64,000 nt of DNA from JABDCI01 sp964475835. GTDB taxonomy: Bacteria; Verrucomicrobiota; Verrucomicrobiia; JABWAM01. The notes beneath the pieces were generated by a model. That model saw only the letters and a program-made list of their open reading frames with translations, searched no databases and was not told the origin of the DNA. Shown here one piece after another: positions 43,286 to 52,275 of the stretch. Numbering within the stretch: the stretch's first letter is position 1; each line of letters begins with the position of its first letter. A program made the position numbers and the translations under genes. The DNA lies in the NCBI GenBank assembly GCA_964475835.1, contig CAYYYL010000013.1:1-64000 (forward strand), given 5' to 3'.

Positions 43286-46200
43286 ATGCGCAATCTCCCC
43301 GAGACCGTTCACGAATACAATATTTCAAAGCTGAATATTATATTCATTATCAGCTCCCTGCTGCTGATTGGATGTGTGGTCTGGATGCTTGCGGACGATT
43401 TCACGCGCGAGTGGAAGCCCATCCAGCGCCAATCCAAGTTATTTGAAAAACAGAAGCTCCTTCAGGACCGGGCGGCGGCGGAAAAAAAGATGGAAGAGGC
43501 GGGATACGCCACCACCACCAACAGCCTTGCCGAGGCGGAAGCCCTGTTGATGACCCAGGCCTCACAAACCGAGGCGATTCAGAAACGTTTGACCCGTGTC
43601 GTCGAGGACCTCGATGTCGCAAAGAACCGCTACGCCGGAGCCAAGGCGATGCTGGATCAGCGCAAGAGCGAATACGACGAAGCAGTGGAATTTCATAGGT
43701 CACCCGCCAAAATCGAAGAGCATTTAAAGAAGATGCGCGCTCAGCAGGAGCTTGTAGCGGATCTCGATCACAAGGTCCAGGAACTGGATGGCCAAAAGAC
43801 CTCCATCAGCGCCGAATTAGATGAATACACATCCAAAAAGACCACTCTGGAAAAAGAAGCCCGGCGGCTGGCCACTGAAAAGGGACTCATTGAAAAACGT
43901 CTCGCCCAGTTACAGAACAAGGCCCTGCCAGCCCTCCTCGATCAACCCTTGATCGAATTTGCTGCACCCACCATCAGCGTCAAACAGGTGATCGCAGAGG
44001 ATCAGACCTACAGCCTGAATTTCGTCGAGGTTTCGCGCATCGACCGATGCACCACCTGCCATAGCTTTGTCGACAAGAAAGACCCCGTGACCGACAGCGA
44101 TGAAGGATTCAAGTTCTCCAATCTTCCCCAACCGTGGCGTTCCCATCCTCGTCTCGACCTCTTTGTATCCGCCGATTCCCCTCACCCCATCGAGCGCTTT
44201 GGATGTTCCACCTGTCACCTCGGCTGGGATCGTGGCACGAAGTTCATCAATGCCGCTCACACCCCGCCCTTCTTCAATACCAAGATAGATTATGTGAAGC
44301 TTCCTCTCGTGGAAGGAGCCCCTTACTGGGTTGCCAGCGAGTCGGTGGAAAAATGGAAACCCGGCCTCCTGAGCAAGGTGCAGGAGCACGCCAAATTGAT
44401 GGAAGAGAAGCGTTCGCTCAAGAAGTCACGATCCCAGGATCCCGACAAACTCAAGGAGGTGCGTGACGCCATCGCCGCGGCTCGCACGGAGTTGAAGGAC
44501 AAATATGGCATGGACACCAAGGCGCTTTCTCAATTTCAGTTTGCATCCCTCACCCAGCGTGAAGCGTGGGAACTTCCTCCGCTGAAGTTCGATGCCCACA
44601 GCAATGTGCTGCATCACAAGGAGGATCCGATGCGACCCCGTGAATTTGTGGAGTCATCCTGTCTGAAATGTCATCAGGGAGTCTCCCAGGTTCCCATTCA
44701 GAAGGATCCCACCGGCAATTCGGAAACCAATCCGGGTGAAAAGCTCAACGCCGGACTGCGCCTCATTGAACAGGCTGGCTGCTACGCGTGTCACAAGATG
44801 CAGGCGTTGGAAACCGTGGTGAAACATGTGGTGAAACCTGGGGAAACCCTCGAAGGCCTTTCCCATTCCATGGTGGCCGAACCCGAAGCGATTCTCGCTG
44901 CAAACAATCTCGCAAGTGCAGCCGATCTGAAGGCTGGTCGTGAGGTTCTGGTTCCCGTGCGTGTTCCGTATTCGAAACCGGGACCATCCCTCCTCAAAGT
45001 GGCCGCAAAAACCTCCAAAGAGTGGATGGTGAAGTGGTTGGAACACCCGAAGGGGTTCCGTCCGAACACCTTCATGCCCCAGTTCTGGAATCTGGACAAC
45101 AACCGCGACGGAATGCGTTTCAACGGAGTGGTTACCGAGAACGACAAACCGGTCGAAATCGACTGGGCTGATCGCAGCGCGGTGGAACGTCAAGCCATCA
45201 CCGAATATCTTTTCAAGCTTTCCGACCCCATCCGTTATCCAGCCCCGCCCTCCGGGGATTCCGCCCGCGGGGAAGCTCTTGTGAATTCGGTGGGTTGCAT
45301 GGGTTGTCACGTACTGGATCAGAAGCTTTCCGACGTGGCTCCCAAGGACCGTCGTTTCCGTTCCCAGGGTCCGATGCTCTTCGGTGCTGGATCGAAGTAC
45401 GATGCCGGCTGGCTTTACGCATGGTTGAAAGATCCGAAACAGTATCGCGCCAATACGCGCATGCCCAACCTGCGCCTCTCAGATCAGGAAGCCGCCGATA
45501 TCACGGCCTTTCTGATGAAAAACCACAATCAGGAATTTGAACAGAAGTCCCCTCCCGAAATCAAATCCCTGGTGCTCAAGGATACGACCATCGATTACTT
45601 GAAGGGCTCCATGCCGGTGAAACAAGCTTTTGAGCAGGCGGAAAAGATGTCCGATGATGAGAAGCTTCAGTACCTGGGTGACAAGCTCGTGCAGCGTTAT
45701 GGTTGCATGGATTGCCACAACATCAAAGGCATGGAAAACGCCAAACCCATTTCCATCGAACTTTCAGACTGGGCCTCCAAGAATCCGACAAAACTTGATT
45801 TCGGATACATCGACATTCCTCACAACAACTACGCCTACCTCCATCAAAAACTGGAAGCCCCGCGATCCTTCGACCGTGTCGAAACCAAACACCCGCAGGA
45901 GTTGATGCGCATGCCGCAGTACAACTTCTCCGACGAGCAAATCGAATTAATCATGACCGCCGTCATGGGAATGACCAATGAAAAGCCAAATGCGAAGGCA
46001 CGCCGCAACTTGAACGAAACAGAATGGTACATTGAGAACGGCCGACACCTGATCCAGGAACTGAATTGCCTGGGCTGCCACATCAATGAAGGCGATGGAG
46101 GTGCCATTCGGCGGACCATGGATGAGGACAAGACATTCCTCTTCCCTCCGAGCCTGCAGGGCGTGGGCCTCAAGGTTCGTCCCACCTGGTTGCAGGCTTT

Positions 46201-46702
46201 TCTGCGTGAACCCGGAAAACATCCCTATCGTTACTGGATGGAAGCCCGCATGCCGACCTACGGGTTCACCGACGATGAGATCAACACTCTGACTCAATAT
46301 TTTGCCCTTCGGGACAAGCAACCCTATCCCTTCGAACTGGACACCATGGAAACCGTGTCCCCCTCCCCCCAGATGGCGGAGATCGGGGGAAAGATCGTGG
46401 AAAAGGCCGGTTGCATGAGTTGCCATGCAGTGCGCGAACTGGAAAAGGCGCGTGAAGCTGGCAACCCTGCCATCAATCTGGGACAAGTGAAGGATCGCAT
46501 GCGCCCCAAAGGCATCGTTCCATGGCTCACGGATCCGAATGCCGTCACCCCCGGAGTGAATATGCCCGCTTTCTGGCCTCATGATGGCGCCAGCCCGCTT
46601 CCCGATTTCCTCGAGGGCAATTCAGAGAAGCAGATTGAGGCCGTAGCCGCTTTCCTCAAGAGTCACTCGGCCTCAGCCCCGCCTTCTGCCCCGGCAAAGT
46701 AA
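43286..46702 (+). CDS. octahaem c-type cytochrome with coiled coil and LysM-like segment
   Basis: 1138-residue exported cytochrome. Residues about 15-37 form a membrane anchor; about 50-235 a Lys/Glu-rich coiled coil; then eight CXXCH motifs at Cys255, 307, 459, 499, 671, 807, 928 and 1043. Residues 514-558 (from HVVKPGETLEGLSHSM to REVLVPV) look like a LysM fold. The last modules resemble mono-haem cytochrome c domains with Met-containing distal loops (RMPNL, RMPQY, RMPTY, NMPAF). As the final gene of the bc operon it probably replaces cytochrome c1/f and carries electrons onward. Confidence 0.9.
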   Translation: MRNLPETVHEYNISKLNIIFIISSLLLIGCVVWMLADDFTREWKPIQRQSKLFEKQKLLQDRAAAEKKMEEAGYATTTNSLAEAEALLMTQASQTEAIQKRLTRVVEDLDVAKNRYAGAKAMLDQRKSEYDEAVEFHRSPAKIEEHLKKMRAQQELVADLDHKVQELDGQKTSISAELDEYTSKKTTLEKEARRLATEKGLIEKRLAQLQNKALPALLDQPLIEFAAPTISVKQVIAEDQTYSLNFVEVSRIDRCTTCHSFVDKKDPVTDSDEGFKFSNLPQPWRSHPRLDLFVSADSPHPIERFGCSTCHLGWDRGTKFINAAHTPPFFNTKIDYVKLPLVEGAPYWVASESVEKWKPGLLSKVQEHAKLMEEKRSLKKSRSQDPDKLKEVRDAIAAARTELKDKYGMDTKALSQFQFASLTQREAWELPPLKFDAHSNVLHHKEDPMRPREFVESSCLKCHQGVSQVPIQKDPTGNSETNPGEKLNAGLRLIEQAGCYACHKMQALETVVKHVVKPGETLEGLSHSMVAEPEAILAANNLASAADLKAGREVLVPVRVPYSKPGPSLLKVAAKTSKEWMVKWLEHPKGFRPNTFMPQFWNLDNNRDGMRFNGVVTENDKPVEIDWADRSAVERQAITEYLFKLSDPIRYPAPPSGDSARGEALVNSVGCMGCHVLDQKLSDVAPKDRRFRSQGPMLFGAGSKYDAGWLYAWLKDPKQYRANTRMPNLRLSDQEAADITAFLMKNHNQEFEQKSPPEIKSLVLKDTTIDYLKGSMPVKQAFEQAEKMSDDEKLQYLGDKLVQRYGCMDCHNIKGMENAKPISIELSDWASKNPTKLDFGYIDIPHNNYAYLHQKLEAPRSFDRVETKHPQELMRMPQYNFSDEQIELIMTAVMGMTNEKPNAKARRNLNETEWYIENGRHLIQELNCLGCHINEGDGGAIRRTMDEDKTFLFPPSLQGVGLKVRPTWLQAFLREPGKHPYRYWMEARMPTYGFTDDEINTLTQYFALRDKQPYPFELDTMETVSPSPQMAEIGGKIVEKAGCMSCHAVRELEKAREAGNPAINLGQVKDRMRPKGIVPWLTDPNAVTPGVNMPAFWPHDGASPLPDFLEGNSEKQIEAVAAFLKSHSASAPPSAPAK

Positions 46703-46913
46703 GCAAGTAAGCTCTTTTTTCCGAGTTCCTTCCACCGAGGCCTGGAAAGGGGGGAATCCCGAAAGGAGAGCTATCCTCAAAAGACCGGCATCGTCCGTTG
46801 CGTAATATCGGACTTCTCGACTCGGTACCTCAAAAATTTCCGTGCTCAAGTCCTTCCCTTTCCCCGCAGTGTCCCAATTTGATGTGACGGGAATTTTTAA
46901 TATTAAGACGTGA

Positions 46914-47522
46914 TCAACTTCCCACTTCCCGCAACGCCCGCGAGGCCCGGTTCCAGATCGTCAGGATCAGCAAGCCATCGATTCCCATCCAGACGTACTG
47001 CATCCATGCTCCCGGACCGATCCCAAGCCCCAGAACAAGGGTAAGTACACCCAGGACAAAAGCCCGATCACTCTTTCCCATCGGACCGTCATAACGACGA
47101 CTTGCCCCGATTTGAACGGAAACCACTCCAGCCATCTCACTCAACATGGCAAGAAGAAGCATCAGGACTATCCAAAACCCAGGCAGTCCCGGAATCCATG
47201 CGAGGGCTCCATAAAGCGCGGTGTCCGACACCACATCCCCAAGCTCATTCAATACAGCCCCGGTGGGGGTCTTCATATTGCATTCTCGGGCCATCATGCC
47301 ATCGATGGCATTCAATGCCATCCGCACAAAGAGGACTACGGGGACAGCGAGAAGAAACCTTGTTTTCCCGGGATAAAAGGCAAGAAAAGCCCCGGTTCCA
47401 CAAGACAACCCAAGCGCAGCCAAGGTGACCTGGTTTGCGGTTACCCCTCGACTGGCGAGTCCCCAGGCCAGGGGACGAAGCAAATTCTGAAACTTCGGCT
47501 TGAGGTCGTAAACGCTGGCCAT
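46914..47522 (-). CDS. CDP-alcohol phosphatidyltransferase family membrane protein
   Basis: 202-residue integral-membrane protein. The family motif DX2DGX2AR...GX3DX3D appears as NAIDGMMAR (71-79) and GAVLNELGD (88-96): two of the usual aspartates are Asn71 and Asn92, while Asp74, Asp96 and Asp100 remain. YnbA-like branches are recalled to have similar changes. It probably makes a phospholipid from a CDP-activated donor, but the acceptor is unknown. It starts 2 bp after the EamA-like stop, implying coupling. Confidence 0.82.
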   Translation of the reverse strand: MASVYDLKPKFQNLLRPLAWGLASRGVTANQVTLAALGLSCGTGAFLAFYPGKTRFLLAVPVVLFVRMALNAIDGMMARECNMKTPTGAVLNELGDVVSDTALYGALAWIPGLPGFWIVLMLLLAMLSEMAGVVSVQIGASRRYDGPMGKSDRAFVLGVLTLVLGLGIGPGAWMQYVWMGIDGLLILTIWNRASRALREVGS

Positions 47523-47524
47523 AG

Positions 47525-47905
47525 TCAACTCTTCATCGTTACCAGGACCACTCCCAGGGAAATGAGCGCGGTTCCGGTCCATCGCAACATGGTCGCAGGT
47601 TCACCCTGAAAGATCTGGGCGAGGAGTGGCCCGAGAATGAACGTCGCCGCCTGAAGGGGAAGCGCAATACTAAGCTGTTCCCATGAAAGAACCGTGAGCC
47701 AGAGAAAAAAGAAGGCCGCGAGGAAGGCGGTTCCCATCCAGATCTTCGGATACTTCATGACCTTGAAGGCAAAAGGAAGGATCGTCCGCCAATTCAACGC
47801 CGATACATCCCCAAGCTCCTTCATCCCCTTGCTCAAATACAGATCGCCGACAACACCCGCGATCACGGCAAGGCTCATCACAATCAACGTCTTGGTCATA
47901 GGCAA
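47525..47905 (-). CDS. small EamA-like four-helix transporter-type protein
   Basis: 126-residue hydrophobic protein with four predicted helices and the DMT-superfamily repeat feel (VVGDLYLSKGMKELG, LSIALPLQAATFILGPLLAQ, EPATMLRWTGTALISLGVVL). This half-size form usually works as a dimer. It is directly upstream of a CDP-alcohol transferase, so lipid-precursor or sugar-lipid flipping is conceivable but unproven. Confidence 0.8.
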   Translation of the reverse strand: MPMTKTLIVMSLAVIAGVVGDLYLSKGMKELGDVSALNWRTILPFAFKVMKYPKIWMGTAFLAAFFFLWLTVLSWEQLSIALPLQAATFILGPLLAQIFQGEPATMLRWTGTALISLGVVLVTMKS

Positions 47906-48042
47906 TCATCAAAACATGGTGTTCAAGGGCAAACAACTAGATTTCGCAAAGGGAGGTAGTCTCTGCCCAAAGAAAATCGAGCGCACGATCCCTCCGCTCC
48001 CTTTGACTTTCGCGCTCGGAACACGCTATGCTGAGACGCGGA

Positions 48043-49266
48043 ATGGATGTCAAATTTCTCTGCATTCATTGCGGCCAAAAATGCAAAATCGATCAATCCG
48101 TCATCGGATACCAGATCGAATGTCCCGGGTGCCACCAGCAAATCACGGTTCCTGCCCCTCCCATGCCCCCACTGGCTTCAGAAGTCAACGTTCCCCCGAG
48201 AACAAGCGCCCTTCAACTCAAATTGCGAGCTCCCAGCGACACCATCAGTCACTTCAAGCTTCATGCCGGCAAGACCGAGACCCCGCTTCGGGCCAAACCT
48301 CGGCCCCCAATCCTTCCACCAACGGCGGAAAATCACCCCCCCTCCCCTCAAAAGGAAAAGATCTTTCAGTGTATCAATGAAAATTGCGGGGAAATCTGGA
48401 AGCAATCGCAACTTATCGAGCAGCCCATTGGTGGAAAAATTGCGTATTTTTGTCCCCGTTGCCAGCTGGGGGTGAAGGAATGTGAAATCAACCGTAGTTT
48501 TTGGAAGGAACTTCCCGATGCTTTTGCCTACCCCTTTCGAAGTCCGGGTGGATGGATCCTGGGCACGGGCACCATCCTCCTGGGATTTCTCCATTTGGGG
48601 ATGCGTATGGGCGGGCTCCTGGTGTTTATCCTCTCCCTCATCTTTACCGTGGGATACTTTGGCATGCTGTTCCAGCACATCATCCGAAACACCTTTTTCC
48701 GGGAGGAGGAGCCCATCAGCTGGCCTGAACTTCATGGTTTTGGAGATCTGGTCGATGTGTTCAAAAAAATCGGCCTGTCCACATTCCTGGTTTTTAGTCC
48801 GGCAATCTTGTGCCTCTTCATGGTCGGCCATTCCCTTTTCACGGGTGAAGCCGACTCGCTGGCTTCCACGGGGTTTTGGGGATTGGCTGCCCTGATTTCC
48901 CTGTTTGGAGGGCTGGGTTACTACCCCATGGCCATGCTTGCCGTTGCCATGTACGATTCCTTTCTTGCCGTCAACCCCATCATCGTCATACCCGCCATTT
49001 TTCGGGCCATCGGGCCTTACTGCATCGTTCTCATCACTTTGGCAGTGACTTTTTTTGATTGGAATCCGAATACTACGAGCCTTGTTTCCCGGATCCTCCT
49101 TTACCTGCCCTACGAATTTCTAAGACTCTACAACCTGGTCTTCACCGCCCGTCTCCTGGGACTTCTTTGTCTGACCAACGCGGGGCGCCTGGGGTGGTTC
49201 AAGGAACGAACCAAGGCCCGTCACCCCTTTCCCCCATCCAATCCCATCGCTGGCAACTTCCGGTAA
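48043..49266 (+). CDS. zinc-ribbon multispanning membrane protein
   Basis: 407-residue protein with two N-terminal zinc ribbons (CIHCGQKC...CPGC, residues 6-34; and CINENCGEIW...CPRC, about 108-138), a low-complexity Pro-rich linker between them, and about six membrane helices (170-390). The start at MDVKFLCIHC is preferred over the ATG 15 bases upstream. The membrane part resembles DUF4013/Yip1-like proteins. It lies 6 bp upstream of the thioredoxin-like gene. Function unknown. Confidence 0.78.
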   Translation: MDVKFLCIHCGQKCKIDQSVIGYQIECPGCHQQITVPAPPMPPLASEVNVPPRTSALQLKLRAPSDTISHFKLHAGKTETPLRAKPRPPILPPTAENHPPSPQKEKIFQCINENCGEIWKQSQLIEQPIGGKIAYFCPRCQLGVKECEINRSFWKELPDAFAYPFRSPGGWILGTGTILLGFLHLGMRMGGLLVFILSLIFTVGYFGMLFQHIIRNTFFREEEPISWPELHGFGDLVDVFKKIGLSTFLVFSPAILCLFMVGHSLFTGEADSLASTGFWGLAALISLFGGLGYYPMAMLAVAMYDSFLAVNPIIVIPAIFRAIGPYCIVLITLAVTFFDWNPNTTSLVSRILLYLPYEFLRLYNLVFTARLLGLLCLTNAGRLGWFKERTKARHPFPPSNPIAGNFR

Positions 49267-49272
49267 ATTCCC

Positions 49273-50292
49273 ATGAATTCAAATCCCATCCCTCTCGCGT
49301 TTGTCCCGGCTTTCGTCTTCATCATCCGGGTGCTCCCCTTGATGGCAGGAGATGTTGTCAAAATCGAAGATGCGGAATTTGAAACGAAACTTAAAAATGC
49401 CGCGACCCTGGTTCAGGATTATAAACGAACCCCATCCGGAGAAGATCCCCAACCCGCTTTCGCCGATGAATTCTTTCAATACCATCAGGATCATCCGGAT
49501 ACGATCACCGGACGGAAAGCCCTGAGGGAGGCGTTCCATCTGTGGGCGGGACTGGGCGATGTGAACCACATGCAACAGGCGATGTCCCACATCGATGCCT
49601 CCTCGGAAGCCTGGATCGAAACTCTAAGCTCAATCCGACAAGCGTACTACCACCGGAAGCTTTACGCGGACTTCAACAAATTGATGGGCGATCTGGAAAA
49701 CAGACTAACTCATCCAAACGCCCTCTCGGAAGTTCTGATGACGCAGGGGGACAACTGCCTCCTGAGTGATCCTGAAAAGGCAAGGGCCTACTACAACCGG
49801 GTGGTGGATTTGCAGGCAAATCCCGCCGTAGTGGAACGGGCCAGGAACAATATCTACGCCATCGAATCCCTTGCTCCGGGACAACCTGCCCCCGATTTTT
49901 CCATGACAGATATTCATGGAAACACGATTTCCCTTTCATCCCTGAAAGGCAAAGTCGTCCTTTTGGATTTCTGGGCCACATGGTGCGGGCCGTGTGTGGC
50001 CGAGATGCCCAATATGAAAAAGGTTTACGCCAGACACCAAAATGATCCCCTTGTGATGATCGGCATGTCCCTGGATCGAAGGCTTACGGATTTGCAAGGC
50101 TATGTGGAAAAGGAGCAGATCGGATGGTCCCAAATTCAACTCGAGGAAGGTTGGAATGCTCCTTTGTGCAAGACATTCAACATTCGCGCCGTCCCCACCA
50201 TCTACCTCATTGATCGCGAAGGAAAAATTGTCTCCAAATCCCTGCGCGGCGAGGCGGTGGAAAAAGCGGTGATCGCCGAACTTGCTAAATAG
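49273..50292 (+). CDS. TlpA-like thiol-disulfide oxidoreductase
   Basis: 339-residue exported protein: signal peptide (about 1-25), a helical TPR-like region (about 30-190), then a TlpA/AhpC-type thioredoxin domain with WATWCGPCVAEMPNMKKVYA (Cys238, Cys241) and the cis-Pro in VPTIYLID. Likely a periplasmic reductant, for example for cytochrome c maturation; the nearby octahaem cytochrome gives it a plausible client, which is inference. Confidence 0.92.
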   Translation: MNSNPIPLAFVPAFVFIIRVLPLMAGDVVKIEDAEFETKLKNAATLVQDYKRTPSGEDPQPAFADEFFQYHQDHPDTITGRKALREAFHLWAGLGDVNHMQQAMSHIDASSEAWIETLSSIRQAYYHRKLYADFNKLMGDLENRLTHPNALSEVLMTQGDNCLLSDPEKARAYYNRVVDLQANPAVVERARNNIYAIESLAPGQPAPDFSMTDIHGNTISLSSLKGKVVLLDFWATWCGPCVAEMPNMKKVYARHQNDPLVMIGMSLDRRLTDLQGYVEKEQIGWSQIQLEEGWNAPLCKTFNIRAVPTIYLIDREGKIVSKSLRGEAVEKAVIAELAK

Positions 50293-50297
50293 CCAGA

Positions 50298-51107
50298 TCA
50301 GCCCCCCAGCACCTGAATGTGACGTCGTTTCAACTCCCCCCGGACACGTTCACTCAACATCGCCTGAAGCTCCCCTTCCGCTCCGGGAGCGCCCACGTGA
50401 TTGTAGATTTCCCATCGACCTTCCGTGATACGGGAAATCACGGATAGCAAATAGGCCTCGTTTACCTTTCCCGTTTCCCACAATCCAACCACACCATCAA
50501 AACAATCGATGGCCGTGCCTGCTAATTTTGAACAGGCCGATCCCGCCAAAGTCACAAAGACCCCGTGACGAATCAATTTGGAAAAATAGTTCACGCCATC
50601 ACGCCGGATCGGCAGCGGATCCCCAAATTCCCGAACTACGCGAATACGTTGAAACCCTCCTTTGGACGCCCATTTCACACACTCCCGGAAAACAAATGGA
50701 TGCATGTGCAGATGATGGTGACCATCCACATGCGCAGGAATAAGACCGGTGTCTGCGAATCGTTTAAACTGGGCCTCGATTTCACGCATCGTCTGGGCCT
50801 TTGCCGCAACATCAAAGGCCATGCGGATTCCCGCTTTCGCCGGATCGGCATGCAACATTCCGTCAGTATCCACGAGACGCGGAATCTCGGAAGGTGCCAT
50901 CACGGGAACTCCATCACACAGGACCAGATGCAGTCCCACCTTGAGGCGGGGATGTTCCCTCGCGATTTGAACAGCCTCATCCACCGCGCTCCCCGAGACC
51001 ATCAGGCTCGCACTTCCAAGCACTCCTTCACGATGGGCTCGAAGAACCGCCTGATTGACTTCGTGATTACGCCCGAAATCATCACAATTGAATAAAACCT
51101 GTATCAT
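50298..51107 (-). CDS. ChbG/HpnK (YdjC) family carbohydrate deacetylase
   Basis: 269-residue YdjC-type deacetylase. The metal ligands are in CDDFGRNHEVN (Asp near residue 9), GLHLVLCDGVPV and the HVDGHHHLHMHP block. The family removes acetyl groups from chito-oligosaccharides or acts in hopanoid lipid synthesis (HpnK). The four-base overlap with sixA at 51104-51107 indicates coupling. The start MIQVLFNCDDFG at 51107 is preferred over an ATG at 51134. Confidence 0.88.
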   Translation of the reverse strand: MIQVLFNCDDFGRNHEVNQAVLRAHREGVLGSASLMVSGSAVDEAVQIAREHPRLKVGLHLVLCDGVPVMAPSEIPRLVDTDGMLHADPAKAGIRMAFDVAAKAQTMREIEAQFKRFADTGLIPAHVDGHHHLHMHPFVFRECVKWASKGGFQRIRVVREFGDPLPIRRDGVNYFSKLIRHGVFVTLAGSACSKLAGTAIDCFDGVVGLWETGKVNEAYLLSVISRITEGRWEIYNHVGAPGAEGELQAMLSERVRGELKRRHIQVLGG

Positions 51108-51604
51108 GAAGGGAAAACTCCGGGAGGAAGACACGCCAGGCTCTCTGGGGTGATGAAAAACAGGATACGGGCGTCGCCATGTTCGACCGCTTCCAGAGCC
51201 AGAAGCCCAGCGGTCGGAAATTCCAGGGCTGGGAAAGTTTCGGCTTTGAGAATTTTTTGGGCGCGCGCTGCAAGGGTCGGGGCATGGCCCACTAGCAACA
51301 CATGCTCGACCCGTTTTCGATCCGCGAGCCAGCTGTCAAACATCTCCTGGGAAGCTTCGTTTTGAAGTGCCGGCTCCGTTTGCAACCCAAGTTCCGGGGA
51401 TGAACCACACGCCCTTAACACCAGCTCCGCTGTCTCACGCGCACGCACCAGGGGGCTCGAATAAACCGCGTTGAATCCCACACCCGCCTTTTTTAAAAAT
51501 CCACCCACCACTTTCGCCTGTTTCCGGCCAAAGGAGGTTAACCGACGGGCCTCATCCACCACTCCATCCTCTGCCTGGGCGTGACGCAGAAAATAGAGTC
51601 TCAT
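51104..51604 (-). CDS. sixA: SixA-like phosphohistidine phosphatase
   Basis: 166-residue histidine phosphatase. The catalytic RHA motif is in LYFLRHAQAEDG (His9), with AVYSSPLVRARETAE and LVGHAPTLAARA (second His) downstream. SixA dephosphorylates phosphohistidine on phosphotransfer or PTS proteins; the target here is unknown. It overlaps the ferredoxin gene upstream and chbG downstream by four bases each, an ATGA-type coupling. Confidence 0.9.
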   Translation of the reverse strand: MRLYFLRHAQAEDGVVDEARRLTSFGRKQAKVVGGFLKKAGVGFNAVYSSPLVRARETAELVLRACGSSPELGLQTEPALQNEASQEMFDSWLADRKRVEHVLLVGHAPTLAARAQKILKAETFPALEFPTAGLLALEAVEHGDARILFFITPESLACLPPGVFPS

Positions 51605-51966
51605 ACCTTTCCTGATGGGGATGGAAGAGGACGGATGACAAATGCCTCCTCCTCCAGAGGGACTCCTCCCATCAAATGCCCTTGAATGATTCGTTCCATC
51701 TTTTCCTGATCCACGGAATGGTACCACACGCCCTCGGGATAGACGAGAACGATGGGTCCTCTCTCGCAGATACGCAGACAGTCTGCCTTGGTGCGAAAAA
51801 CGCCACCCCCAGGTTCAGATAAACCCAGCTCCTTCAACCGAGCCTTCAGATAGTTCCAAACCACCTCACCCTGTCCGGAGGAACAGCATTCGGGACCGCG
51901 ACAAACAAAGACGTGACGCTGCAGGCTGCCAATTTCAAGCGTGCGAACCTTCTCCTCGAGGGACAT
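51601..51966 (-). CDS. thioredoxin-like [2Fe-2S] ferredoxin
   Basis: 121-residue protein of the thioredoxin-like 2Fe-2S family (NuoE-like). The cluster cysteines lie in HVFVCRGPECCSS and RTKADCLRICERGPIVLVYP, ending with VWYHSVDQEKMERIIQGHLM, a usual tail. Such proteins are soluble electron carriers. It sits between a small lipoprotein gene and sixA; no redox partner is adjacent. Confidence 0.9.
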   Translation of the reverse strand: MSLEEKVRTLEIGSLQRHVFVCRGPECCSSGQGEVVWNYLKARLKELGLSEPGGGVFRTKADCLRICERGPIVLVYPEGVWYHSVDQEKMERIIQGHLMGGVPLEEEAFVIRPLPSPSGKV

Positions 51967-51972
51967 GGGAGC

Positions 51973-52248
51973 TCAGGATGATCGGGGGGCTTGAAAAATC
52001 TCGTACTCGTGATCCCCCACCTGAATAATTTCCACCTCGGCACAGGGAACCCCGGGATGTCCTTCAAGGGTCGTCGTCTTGCCCTCGGCATCAGTCAGGA
52101 TCGTCACCCCATTCACCAAATCGTACTTCACAGAGGACACCTGTCCCTTGAATACAAGTTTTCCCTCCGCGCCCCCATGATGTCCGCATCCGAGGATGAA
52201 AAATGCCGCGATCAGAAGGAGAATGAGGTTTTTGAGTTTGAGATTCAC
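51973..52248 (-). CDS. small lipoprotein
   Basis: 91-residue predicted lipoprotein from the GTG at 52248: VVNLKLKNLILLLIAAFFIL and the lipobox ILGCG. The mature part is a short beta-rich domain (KLVFKGQVSSVKYDLVNGVT, LTDAEGKTTTLEGH) of no recognised family. The start is 27 bp from the divergent export-like gene, so promoters must overlap coding sequence. A longer in-frame ORF to 52551 exists but contains no plausible signal peptide. Confidence 0.6.
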   Translation of the reverse strand: MNLKLKNLILLLIAAFFILGCGHHGGAEGKLVFKGQVSSVKYDLVNGVTILTDAEGKTTTLEGHPGVPCAEVEIIQVGDHEYEIFQAPRSS

Positions 52249-52275
52249 AACAGGATACGAATACTGGGCCTTCGC

